A stretch of 64,000 nucleotides of DNA, taken from assembly GCA_027596075.1 (NCBI GenBank), contig JADGJC010000010.1, positions 182,435 through 246,434 of the forward strand, written 5' to 3'. The stretch is from Rhizophlyctis rosea (lineage: Eukaryota; Chytridiomycota; Chytridiomycetes; Rhizophlyctidales; Rhizophlyctidaceae). The notes beneath the pieces were generated by a model. The model was not told the DNA's origin, did not search any database, and saw only the letters and a list, made by a program, of their open reading frames with translations. Position numbers and translations under genes: made by a program. Of the stretch, positions 46,386-57,171 are shown piece after piece (the first letter of the stretch is position 1; each line of letters begins with the position of its first letter).

Positions 46386-47375
46386 GGCGAGGAATCGTGG
46401 GGGCGGTTAGAGATTGGTCTTGTGCTTGCGCTCGCTAGGCGGGTGCGGCGATGGTGAGAGATGTGTCGGCGTGTTGTATGGGATGTCAAGTTCAAGACCT
46501 CGATCTGCCATACACCTTCTCTCAGTCGCAGCACCACCGCGCGCAACCTTTTTGGAGCGAGATCCCTGCTGCCCAGGACCGTATCGGTTGCATATGGCCA
46601 CGTCTTACCTTTTTTGGGAGGGCGGAGTCCGGGCAGTATTATCCGATAGGTGTACATTGTACAACCGTTCCGTGGTGGGTGTGGTTGGGGAGGGGTGGAG
46701 GCATGAGATCAATCCGATGTAAGGTAAATTTCGTAGCTTTTTGTATAGGGTTGTGTTTATGTATAGTTGGCTACTCGGCTTCGAGGGAGCATTGGAGCTC
46801 CGCACGCACCTACCAACACCCTAATCTGCCATTTCGCCCCCGCCGTGTGCTTCCTTTTTGGAGCAGTGATCCAGTGTCCAAGACTGTTACGGCTGAGATT
46901 GATGCCACGTCTGGAGCTTTTTTGGCCCAGCGGAGTCGGACATGTTTGGGATCTGTATAAGTTTACTTTTCCACGGGCGGGGGGATTTGGGGTGTGCGGT
47001 TGGGGTATGGGATGTACAGTAGGAAAGTCTCGCAGCTTTGTATAGGGTCGTACTTCATGTATAGTTTAGCAACCTACGATCTCGTCTTCCGAGGGAGCAA
47101 TCCGAGCTTCCACGCATCTACCTACCACGCCTGAACTCCACTTCCTCCCCCGCCGTGTGCTTTCCTTTTTGGAGCTGTGATCACCCTTGTCCAAGACTGT
47201 TTGCGGCTGCGATTGATGCCACGTTCTAGAGCCCCTTTTTGGGTGGACGTAGTTCGGACATTGTTTGGGATCTGTGTATGTGGTAAACCACCACACCTTT
47301 TGTCCACGGACTGGGGGGGATTTCGGGGGTGGGTGGGGGTATGGGATGGTTTCCGATGTATAGTCTAGATGGGGG

Positions 47376-47950
47376 GTCGGGAGGGAGAGATGGAGGGGGG
47401 GAGGGGGTGCTGGATTGGAAGGTGAAAATCCAAGCATAGCGACCGTCATACTCGGTGGCTGCCGGGCGCCTGGGGGTGCACGGCAGACAAGGGACGGTAT
47501 GCCGTTTGGTGAAGTGACCAGGTAAAGTCGGGAATGCATGCCCTGCCATACCCCGTATTTTCCAATGCACACCCTGACATGTTTCTTTGTGGAAGAAGGG
47601 TGAGACCTCTCCACGAACAAAACACAAGACCACGAGCACAACCTTGCTGGCTCCTTGCTTTATGTAAGGTTTGGGACTGATGGCTTTCTTGCCCTCCCGC
47701 CCGTTACCCTTTCGCGGTTTCTGGGTAGACGCAACAAGACTATGATTCATGTGAGGGCACAGGATATGTAATATGAGTTTCTTAATCTTTGTTTACAAAT
47801 TTGTATATAGAATACTGCACTTCCGTTTCTACAACTGCTTTCACGTGTTCAAAAGTCTATACTTCGAGGTCCTACCCTTCCCTGTAAAATACTGCTAAAC
47901 ATACGAGATCCTTTCCTCTACATTCAAACTAATTCTCTTCCACCACCACA
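47376..47950. other. Intergenic
   Basis: G-rich purine tract at about 47370-47410, then unremarkable sequence into the 3' flank of the GH5 gene. No gene is supported. Confidence 0.45.
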
Positions 47951-50609
47951 TCACGCCTTCGACCCGGCAATATCAAAACTCTGATACTGACTTCCGCTGC
48001 AGGGCTGTACATGAGCTTCAGCACCTTCGGTCGTTTGTCCTTCGGTGTCGATGCAGTAGTTGCTGCCGTCGGCGGCTTGGATGCCCGTGACGGTGCTTGT
48101 GCCGGAGCTGTTTGGGGAAGAGAGGGGCGTTGTGTGAGTAGATGATTGGAGATGGAACAGAGGAAAGGGAGGGGGAAAGAGTGTACATACACGAAGTTCA
48201 GGATCCACAACGAATACTGCGTGCAATCCGCTCCTTGGGGTGTGAAGTCGATGTGGGTCGTTGTGGGCTAGTTGGTTTCATTGAGACGATGCAAAATCAG
48301 GATTTGTGTATGGCGGTTGAGCGTGGTTCACGAAATGGGAGCTTTCACAAGGGTAAACTTACACTGCTATGCCAAATGCACTGCTGAGACCACCCGCTCC
48401 GGATAGACCATGTGTTGTTTCCGACATAATCAAAGATCCACGAGTCGCTCGTCGTCGACCATGCGGCTCCCCAGGTGTTTTGACTGTTCCAAACAAGGAA
48501 GGAAATTGTAAATTCTTCGCACTCTTAACACCCAACCTCCCCTCAAACTCCCCCGATCCTCACCTCTCCGTAAAATACCACGTCGCCCCACCGGACACAT
48601 AAGTACTCGCAACCGAACTCGTAAAGTGCGCCGGCGCACCATTGGGAGTTTTGACGGGCCCAGGGATAGGACCAATGACGTTAGACCAAGCCGTCAACGA
48701 GCCACTCCTTTCCGCACCGCCTCGGACGCGGTAGAAGTAGTTCACTGTCGAGTTGCCGATGGGGTCGCGGTAGATTGGGGTACCGAAGGGGACGTTGTCG
48801 GTGACGTTTCTGGAGAGGGTTGTCCAGGTGGTTGGGCTGGATTCTGGGGCGCTTTGGACCTGTTTATGAAGAAGTGTGAGAGGGTGGTAGTTGGAATGGG
48901 AACGGTGAGCAAACAATACCTCATACTGACTCGCCCATGCCGAGCCTCTCCAAATAAGCACACCACCATTAGCAGCAGGAAGCATGACAGGCGGTGTCGT
49001 AGGCGCCGGGTACAACGGCACACTCAACCCATTGATCGTGAACGACGCGCCGAAGAGCAACTTAACAACAGGAATTTCCTCGGTTCCAAAGCCCGGGTCC
49101 CGTGCGGGGAATCCGGGGAAGTGGTAAGACCAGTACCCGCCGTCCTCGGAGTGGATGTAGAAGCCTCCCTTGTAGCTGTGGGAACGGAGAGACCAGATGA
49201 GGGCTCCGGCGGTGTTGGTTTTGATCACGTTGTTGACGAGGTTGGTGTAGGTTGTCAGGTCTGAGAGACCGAATTCACCGATGAAGTAGACCTGATTGAT
49301 GGGTATGTTTAGGTTGTGTTGTGTGAATGCGTCGAGGAAGTTGATGGAGATACGACACCTTTCCGGCACCATTGATGACACGCAAATCGTTCTTCATCCG
49401 CTGGATGTCGGTGTTTCCGCTGTCGTACATGTGGTTCGAGAACATATCGACGTAAGGACTATTCAATGATTGAGTAGCGATGCGGCTGGTGTTCGCGCCA
49501 ATGAGTGTTCCATCCGCAACAAGAACGTTGGGCGCAAGAGTCTTGATATGTTTGGCGATATCCGCTGTCCATGCACCCGCCGGAGGTCGCTGGTCCCATG
49601 ATCCGAGCTCGTTGCCGGTCTCAATGACGGCGAGCGCTGGGTCGTTGGCATAGATTTTGCCGTTGACGGTGTTGCGTCGGGTGAGAAGGAATGTCAAAAA
49701 GTCCTGAAATAGTGATCGATATCCACAACGGTGCTGTCACGAGATGCGCTTGGACTTACCTTGAACGATTGCCTCACGTCTGAATCCAAGAAGAATGTCT
49801 CCCAGGATCTGTTTCCTTTGCACAAGTATGCAAAGTCGCCCCCTAAAAGCGGAAGGTGTCAAGTTTTCCCACGCTAGGAAAAGGCACTTCCAGCGACATA
49901 CAGTTGCCGACGTAATCCAGATTTGTGTTGCTGGTGCCGTCGCTGTTGAGCCAGTCATTGTTGACCAGAGGAATCATCAGGCGGACGCCATCTGTGAGGG
50001 TGGGTGAGCTAATGCCTTCGTCATTCCCACGTGAAAAGCATCCATACTCTTCGCTGCGATATCCAACACATTGTCCAGAGAAACAAACGCAGCTTCCTTA
50101 TACTGTCGACAGCCGAGGATATGGAAATCAGGCCCCGAAGCGTAGGAACTGTCTATCGAAAGTGTCAGTCCGCTTCACTGATGAACGTAAATAAACAACC
50201 GAATGCGTACTGATTCCAAGTGTGTACGTGCGAACCAAAGGATTGTTCAGTCCTGCCACCGATTGAAGGTAATCCTGAACGTCGAACAAGTTGGGCAACT
50301 GGAACCCGTTGCCTCCATCCTATTGTGTACATGTTAAGATGGTGTCTCAGTATGCATGACATGCGAAGTACCACCTACCGCATTCAAAATGAGACTCGCG
50401 GCATTGAAATTGATGAACCGAAACTGCTTTCCCGACGCGTAGAGCTTGGTACCGCTTCGAGACAAGCGAGTGAGCTGTCCTTTTGTGATATGCGCGTACT
50501 GGGTGTTGGTGTTGTGCGGTGTGAGTTTCACAGTTTTTGCGTTTCCCAGGACTAGCATGCACGCTACCAGCAGCAGCAGCGCCAAGAGGGTTGTCAGCTT
50601 GACGGCCAT
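47951..50609 (-). CDS. Secreted glycoside hydrolase family 5 (mannanase-type) enzyme
   Basis: Multi-exon gene from ATG 50609 to a stop at 47951. The first 24 residues (MAVKLTTLLALLLLVACMLV...) are a signal peptide. Exon 1 continues to FRFINFNAASLIL, the start of a GH5 barrel. Conserved parts follow: RLMIPLVNNDW, then VIETGNELGSW holding the acid/base Glu after Asn, FSNHMYD, and VYFIGEFG with the nucleophile Glu. GALIWSLRSHSYKGGFYIHS closes the barrel. Downstream is a beta-rich region resembling a fibronectin-type module, then a C-terminal part with paired Cys and Gln (CIDTEGQ, PCSGSQYQSFD) that recalls a ricin-B-like lectin. It should act outside the cell on beta-mannan or a related plant glycan. 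Small-exon boundaries are approximate. Confidence 0.82.
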
Positions 50610-50659
50610 GGCTGTCGTTGTGTGCTGTTGGTTTAGAGGAGGATGGTTCCTATCTGGAC

Positions 50660-50665
50660 TTTATA
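50660..50665 (-). promoter_or_regulatory. TATA box of GH5 gene
   Basis: TATAAA on the minus strand, about 51 bp upstream of the ATG at 50609, implying a very short 5' leader. Confidence 0.6.
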
Positions 50666-51448
50666 GGGTATGTGTGGGAAAACGTGGCTGAACGGTGTGA
50701 TGGGAAGAAGAAGGATATAGTGTTGCCAAAGGGGAAAAGTTGCGGACCTGGAGGAGTGTGGGAATGTTGACAGGTTGAGGTTGGTGGCACAACACATCTG
50801 TGCCGCCGACGAATGAAATGAACAACCAGTCTGATGGACCACCATTCTGAATTCCTGGTGCAACTTTCTAAACCCAGAAGGCGAACACCGTGGCAACACA
50901 CAACCCCCTCTCTTGACACTTGTGTTCCTCAGAATCCTCACAACAAGCACAACAGCATTGATAGCCCCGGATGTGGCCCTGCTGGTCTGGGCCCTGCGGA
51001 ATGAAAGCCCTGATGAACTGACTGATGAATGACGATCGAAGGTCCTCCCAAAATGAAATGAGTCATTCTCTCTCCTGCGAATGTCACGCGACAGACTTGG
51101 CGTAGGGTGCGGTATAACTAAACTGCAAATTTGAAATATGGCCGCAATCCACGTGATCTTTCGTAATGGCCCACTGGACCCGGCCCGATTTGGTGGGGTG
51201 ATTCAATCTGAGAGGCAGAATTCGTCAACGGCAACCTCACCCGCCGCTTCAACACTTGCCAATCTCGCAACAACCCATTCCAGTTCATTGATACCATACG
51301 TAGTAGTGTATCACATCGTCAATTGTAAGCCCTGCCGGTCGGAACATAAGTAACTGTGACGATAACGCGTAAGTTCGCAGCTCGCTATACATTTCCACTG
51401 GGTTCTCACAAGCTTCTCAGTCTGACACCCCACAAAGCCAATCTAGAA
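50666..51448. other. Divergent intergenic region
   Basis: About 780 bases between the GH5 gene (-) and the VAP gene (+). It contains both promoters. No gene is seen. Confidence 0.5.
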
Positions 51449-52516
51449 ATGGATCTCAACCGCTCCCTCGCCGTGGAACCTGATAAGGAACTAGAATTCC
51501 GTCGGCCCTTTACCGCGCTCGTCAAACAAACCTTGACTGTTAAAAATGCGAACTCCGACGCCCCTTTAGTTTTCAAAGTGAAGACCACGGCACCAAAAAT
51601 GTACTGCGTCCGACCGAACAGCGGAAAGGTAGCCCCGAACCAATCAGTAGAGGTCCAAGTTCTCCTCCAAGCAATGCGCGAAGACCCCCCACCAGACTTC
51701 AAATGCAAGGACAAGTTCCTCGTCCAAGCCATCAAAGTCTCCAACGACATCCTCTCCCTCGACGGCGACGAGTACACCGCCCGCGTAGCAGACCTCTGGA
51801 ACCAAGCAGAACAACTGAAAAAATCCGGATCGGACGTTATTGCCGAACATAAACTCCGCGTCTCATACCTCCCCGCGGACCCCAACGCCGCCACAACATC
51901 CGCCCCACCAACAAACTCCATCCTCGCAAACCCTTCTACGCCAACTGTAACGGAACCCGCACAAACAGCGGACCGCACCATCCCCCGCCAACCCTCCGTG
52001 AAATTCAAGAACCAGGAATTCTCCAACGCAGATGAGAACCTCCCCCCTTACACCTCCCGCAACTCCCTCGCCTCAACCTCCCAGGCCGCTCCACAATCCG
52101 CAACCCCCTCCACCACCACATCCTCCTCCGCCGCCCCCCAACCGGCACCCGCACCTGCCGCCCCTCAAACCCCAAACCCCCCCATCACATCCCGAGCCCC
52201 CACCACCACCCAACCAAAACCCCAAACCCCAACCCCCTCACACGACACCGAACACCTCCACCAAAAAATCCGCACCCTCGAAGCCGCATGCGAAGGCTAC
52301 AAAACCGAGATCGAGCGTCTCAAACTCCTCCGCCAACGTCGTGGTGACTCATCGGACGGTGGGAAGGATCACGGATCTTCTGTTACGAAGAGTGGTGGGG
52401 GAAGTCCGACGACAGCGAGTTCGGTGGTGGGTCATCATGCGGGGCAGACGTTGCCGTTGCCGTTCGTAGCGGTTATTGCGTTTGTGGCTTTTATTTTGGG
52501 TGCGGTGTTTTTTTAG
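51449..52516 (+). CDS. VAP/Scs2 ER-resident MSP-domain protein
   Basis: A single-exon frame of 355 aa. The ATG at 51449 starts at MDLNRSLAVEPDKELEFRRP; the upstream frame offers only GTG. Residues 1-125 are a major-sperm-protein domain, with VFKVKTTAPKMYCVRPNSG, the segment that binds FFAT motifs. A long Ser/Thr/Pro/Ala-rich linker follows, then a short coiled coil (HLHQKIRTLEAACEGYKTEI). The protein ends in a C-terminal TM tail anchor (LPFVAVIAFVAFILGAVFF). VAP proteins sit in the ER and tether it to other membranes by binding lipid-transfer proteins such as ORPs. All expected parts are present. The linker is longer than in many homologues. Confidence 0.92.
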   Translation: MDLNRSLAVEPDKELEFRRPFTALVKQTLTVKNANSDAPLVFKVKTTAPKMYCVRPNSGKVAPNQSVEVQVLLQAMREDPPPDFKCKDKFLVQAIKVSNDILSLDGDEYTARVADLWNQAEQLKKSGSDVIAEHKLRVSYLPADPNAATTSAPPTNSILANPSTPTVTEPAQTADRTIPRQPSVKFKNQEFSNADENLPPYTSRNSLASTSQAAPQSATPSTTTSSSAAPQPAPAPAAPQTPNPPITSRAPTTTQPKPQTPTPSHDTEHLHQKIRTLEAACEGYKTEIERLKLLRQRRGDSSDGGKDHGSSVTKSGGGSPTTASSVVGHHAGQTLPLPFVAVIAFVAFILGAVFF

Positions 52517-52947
52517 GGAGGTGTGTATTGTGTCGCCAGTGGGGGTTTTCGGAGAGACGGTTATTGGAGGGAGGGGGGGAGTGTAGATGGGTCGTTGTGT
52601 GTTGATTTTGCGGTGGAGGGGGGGAAATGGAGAGGTAATTTGTTGCTTTTTGGGACGGAAGGGTTGGGCGAATGGAAATGGGGGAATGCCTCTTCAAGGC
52701 TTTGATTTGCGAAATTCGGTGGAGGGATGTAGTAGACTTCTTTGGTTAGTGTTTGCGGAAGAGATGTAGGGAAGGGGCCGGAGCCGGTGGTTATTTGCAT
52801 TCAAAGGAGGGAAAAGTGTAAAGAGGGGCAAAATCATGTTCTGTTTTCGTTTGTGTCTTTTGCGTCATACTAAAAATGCTAATTAAGTTTTTTTGCAATC
52901 AATACCTTGCCTTCTTTGCACGCGTATGTGCTTGAACGCTTTTGTGT
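52517..52947. other. Convergent intergenic region
   Basis: About 430 bases between the 3' ends of VAP (+) and the IQ/coiled-coil gene (-). No gene seen; 3' UTRs expected. Confidence 0.5.
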
Positions 52948-55900
52948 CTACGCGGGGGCGGCGAGAGGTTTGAATCTCATGAATTCCTCTGTTGCAAATG
53001 TCCGCTCTTGACGGGATTTGGGTTTCTGTTTTGATGGGGCCTTTACATCCTCAACGCACTTACGGAAGACCAAGATCTCACTTTGCCATGACCAACTTTC
53101 AACAAATTGTTGGCACACAAGCTCAGGCGTAAAGCCGACTTGCATAGGACGACATGAAGGAGGTTGTTAGCGAACAAACCCCCTTCAACTCCTACCCCAA
53201 CCCAACTCTCACTCATCCTCCCCGTCCCCACCATCCCTCCCAACACCCCACCCCCCCCCCCCACCGGCCGCCGCCGCCCGGGCCGCCGGCCCCGGCGCCG
53301 ACCCCACCACGCNNNNNNNNNNTGCTCCTCCTGCTCCTCCTCCTCCTCCTCCTCCCCCTTCCCATCTCTCACCCCACTCCCACCTCCCGACCCCCAACCC
53401 CTACCCCCCTCTCCAACCAACCCCCTCACAATCCCCATCAACTCCTCCACACGCAATTTCAACTCCTCATGTTCCGCCACCGACACTGCCAGCTGATGTT
53501 TCGCCACCGGCACTGCCCTCGGTTTCGACGGTGAAAGCACGGTTTGGAGTGCGAATTCCTGGGGGTGTTGAAGATATGTGTTGGTACACAAAAGAAAGAA
53601 AAAGGAAACTGAAGTAACGGAGGGTGATGGATAATACGTTACCCGTCTAGCCAAATAAGCCCTCCAATGCTTCTGTATAACAACCGCAGCTCCCCAACTC
53701 CTCCTCTTCTCCTCACCAACCTTCCAAGCGCGTAAAACCTCAACCTACACAAAAACCATCTCACGCATCAGCAAAAAATCACACCCATACAAAATACCCA
53801 ACACCCCCAAAAGAAAGAATAAAAACAAAACAAACCTCAGCATACAACTTCTTAACCAAATACTCCATCCTCCCACCCTCCTTCTGCGCCCTATCCACCT
53901 TCGCTCTCAACACCTCCATCTCAACCGTCACGCCCCGCATATGCTCTGCATGTCGTCGATGCAGGGCTTCGAGGATTTTTAGCCGGAATGTTGGGCCGAG
54001 AGTTTGGCGGGTGTGGTGGCCTCTCCTACAGAAGACAATCAGTAAAGGGGAGCGATGCCGAAGGGGAGGGGGTGTACAGACCAGATGCTTTGAATCCTAA
54101 CAGCCGCCCAATGGTGGAGTTGGAAATCGTGCACGGCTTTACGGGTGAGATGCCCACGTACGAGGGCTTGGATTTTTGTTGCGGATTTGGATTCTTTCGT
54201 ATCTGTGATGAACGGCCCACGTCATCCGTTAACGCCGCTGTTGCCGGGATCCAAAAAAGACGACAACAGCCCCTCACCTCCATCTCCCAACCCACCCCTC
54301 CCCGGCACCCTACACCACCTCTCCACCGCCTCCCACCCATCCGACCTACTCTTCCCCCGTCTTCGGCGAATGTGAATTCCCTTGTTACTTAGATCCCGCC
54401 GAACCTTTGACAAAAAAGGCATGGGTACTCAGGTCCATCCCAAGAAAAAAGAAAATTGAAAGAAAAGTGAGACATACCAAATACCCCCTAAAAACCGCCT
54501 GAATCCTCACAATACTCGGCGTATACCGCTCCTCCTCCAACCTCAAAATCGCTTTGAAGTACCGTCGCATCTCTTTCACCTGCAAAATCGGAAACATGCA
54601 CACGATTGCACGAAAAAGAAAGTAAATACATGCATCGCCAATTAGACCTCAACCCTAAACCAAATTCCGAGATTCCACATTGCCAATCCGGCCAACCTGC
54701 TTCTGAAGTCTCCCCATCTTCTCCATAAACGCCTCAACATGAACCACCCCCGACGCAGACGCCGCTCTCCTCGTCTCCTGCGCGTCAAAGTCTTGATCAT
54801 TGTCAATGAACAACTCTTCCGATGTGGGTCGTGATCTATATGGTCATGTCAGCGCACACGGATCATAGAGTGCGGACTAAGGAGAAACCTAAAACTCCCA
54901 CCTGCCTGGTGACATTGTTGGTGCATCTAGCTCTTCTATCGCCATTGTCTCGTCGTCAGTCGGTACTGTGAGGGGTACAATGTGTGATCAGAAACTTCGC
55001 CTTTTGCTCATGATCCAACTCGCTTCCAACTAACATCCCAAATGCCGCAACAAGTAAAACTCACATGGACTAAGCTTCTCCACCCTCCTCCCTTCCACCT
55101 CGCTCCCCTCCAACCCCACAAACCCTCCCTCGCGCCCTCCCTCCGCCCCTACCGCCGCACCTCCACCCCTCACCCCCTCCTCCCTACCTCCTCCCGACTC
55201 CAAAACCCCAGTCCGACTCTCCGACCTCGTCGGCGACAGCGTCACCCTCGAACTCACACCCTCCGTCGGCGTAACACTCGTCGCCCGCATCACCTCATCA
55301 AGATACGAATCAAACTCTTGCCTCCGAGCGCCGTAAGATTGGTATTCTTCCCATGCCGATTTCGGCAGGTTTGGTGATGTGGAGGGGTTTGGGTTCGGAG
55401 GAGGGTTGGTGGGGTGGATGTGGTTTAAGTGGAATTGGTCTGCGTGTTGCGTCAATTCAGTTTGATGAGTGGTCTTGCGAAGCTTATAAATGACTTACCC
55501 TGGGCGTAGACATTGGCGTTCTCAGTGGGAAGAGAGTCATGGGGCGAAGATGGGTCAGGTGTAGTCTGTTGTCGTCTTTTTTCGAGAGTGGCCTTTTCCT
55601 CAAGCAACATCCTCCTAAGCTGCTCCCGCGACGAAGGACTTGTACTTCCTTCCGAACGGCTTGCATCCTGGCGTAAGGTTCCACTCGTCCTTGCCGACCC
55701 ACTGGGATCCGAGCGCCTGGGCGATGGGGCTGTGCTACGGACGTCTCTTTGTTGGAGGGATTCTGGAGATGCTGACCCTGATCTAGCCAATGATTCGTCC
55801 AGCCTTGTCCTCATATCCGGAGGTTGGTGACGGTAGGCATTCTGACCCCGCCCCGCATCTTGCCGCGCCCTATTCATATAAACTTCTGGACCAGAAGGTC

Positions 55901-56721
55901 CGTACGAGGGCTGTCGAGAAGCGTTGATTGGAAATCCGGCAGCCGGATATGGTTGCATGGGAGATGAAAGCGATCGAGATCTCGCCATGGACTCCTCCAA
56001 TAGATTCCGCATCTGATCCGGCGTCAACCTATACGACTCAATATCTACTCTGCTAACATTTTGACGAAAGATCTCAACATCAGCCGGTAAGCCCGTCGGT
56101 GAGAGTGACTGCTGATACCGAGCTTCTGCAGACCCCAATCGTAATGAAGTCCCTCCTCGTGACCTGATCTCGTGCTTATCTGTATAACTCCCAATCCCGC
56201 CACCATCGATGCAATCATCAAACGACATATCGGTCCACCGTGACCGTTCTGAACGCTGTCCCGCCAACCGCGACGGCCCACCCGCATTATACCGTAAGGA
56301 ATCCATGGATCTCATTGGTCGTGGGCCATCTGTCATTGATCGCATGTGTGCGTCCTCTTGCCAGTGTCTCGCTGGTGGTGGGGTGAGGAATGGGTCTGCG
56401 TCTGGAGAGGGTATGGAGGAGGGGAACTGCCTCCGGTCATCTATGACGCGTGGGCGAGATCGGAACACTTCTTCGTATTCGTTCTGGGAACCAAATTAGT
56501 TTCTGAGATTGATTCAGAGGCCGTGCGAAAGTCAAAAATACCTCATCGTAGTCCACTTGGGGTATGAGATTGATGTTTGTGTGTTGCTGTGTCCGAGCTT
56601 CCGCGTTCGAGTTGTTCAACCCAGGGTATGAGACTGGCCGGTTGCTGCCCCCACCTCGTGGTGTTCTTGACGACCTGACTGGCTGCCTTCCCTTTGGAGT
56701 TCTGGCTGGCGCATTGGCCAT
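52948..56721 (-). CDS. IQ-motif and coiled-coil protein, centrosome-like
   Basis: Multi-exon minus-strand gene from ATG 56721 to TAG at 52948. A disordered Arg/Pro/Ser-rich N-terminus fills the long exon 56468-55452, ending in a basic helix (REQLRRMLLEEKATLEKRRQ). Then come exons with SAWEEYQSYGARRQEFDSYL, an EELFIDNDQDFDAQETRR block, coiled-coil exons, and two IQ motifs that bind calmodulin or myosin light chains: VRIQAVFRGYL near 54500 and AAVVIQKHWRAYLARR near 53670. A final Lys/Arg-rich exon ends RFKPLAAP. The layout resembles centrosomal or basal-body scaffold proteins, which zoosporic fungi retain. No specific family is recognised. An assembly gap lies in its 3' part, so the last exons are uncertain. 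Confidence 0.6.
53313..53322. other. Assembly gap (10 N)
   Basis: Ten unknown bases between an extremely GC-rich run (C/G-only for tens of bases upstream) and a (CTC)n-type run downstream. The true length is unknown. It falls within the IQ/coiled-coil gene, so the reading frame across it cannot be trusted. Confidence 0.99.
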
Positions 56722-57171
56722 TATGTGTATTGTGCAGTCAATCCCCTCCGTCGCAAGATGGTGTTCGGTGGGAAAGTGTGGGAAAGTGGAACCTGGAAAC
56801 AAAGGTTGGGTCTGTCCGAATCAGTGTGCGAGGATAGCCATAAAATAGATATCCACCCCGATTTAGCCAGATTGATGTGGCTTGGGCAGTTTATCAATGA
56901 TACCATCGATGATGAACGCAACGCCACAAACTCTATTTGTTTACTCTGGTCTCTGGGACCTCATAAGGGCCAACTCGTGTCTCTCGTCATTTCCCCGCTT
57001 CGCCATTCTTGACCTTGCCAGCACCCAAAACTCAATTTCAGTGTCCTTCCCACTCGCCACAGCCACCAAACCTCGTTTACAAAGAGTGCTACCAATGGAG
57101 CATAGATAGTATGATTAATAGTGTTCAGAGCCAACCCCTCAACGTACAGCACCTTTTGGAACCCTTCCTCC
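56722..57171. other. Divergent promoter region
   Basis: 450 bases shared by the IQ/coiled-coil gene (-) and the GH26 gene (+), which may be co-regulated. No TATA box stands out. Confidence 0.5.

Larger units (their letters stand above)
46250..47375 (+). repeat. Tandem ~300-bp repeat array, block 2 (about four units)
   Basis: Units recur at about 46257, 46500, 46822 and 47118 with the same order of landmarks as block 1. The last two units are closest to each other and share CGTGTGCTTYCTTTTTGGAG and TTGTTTGGGATCTGT-like strings. A TTGTATAGGG...TGTATAGTT string lies between units 6-7 and 7-8. The inner TCC-TTTTT-GGA core is kept in every unit even where flanks diverge. Confidence 0.7.

Noticed and set aside
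17668..47240. T5 runs in the 44-47 kb hairpins as Pol III terminators
   Set aside because: No A-box/B-box promoter pairs were seen in the units, and the T5 run is a hairpin loop in each, so terminator use is not supported.
44140..47375. CRISPR array
   Set aside because: Units are about 300 bp, diverged throughout, without short identical repeats and unique spacers, and the genome is eukaryotic.
52032..52469. Pro/His-rich frame on the + strand
   Set aside because: Overlaps the low-complexity linker of the VAP gene in another frame; no start or domain of its own.
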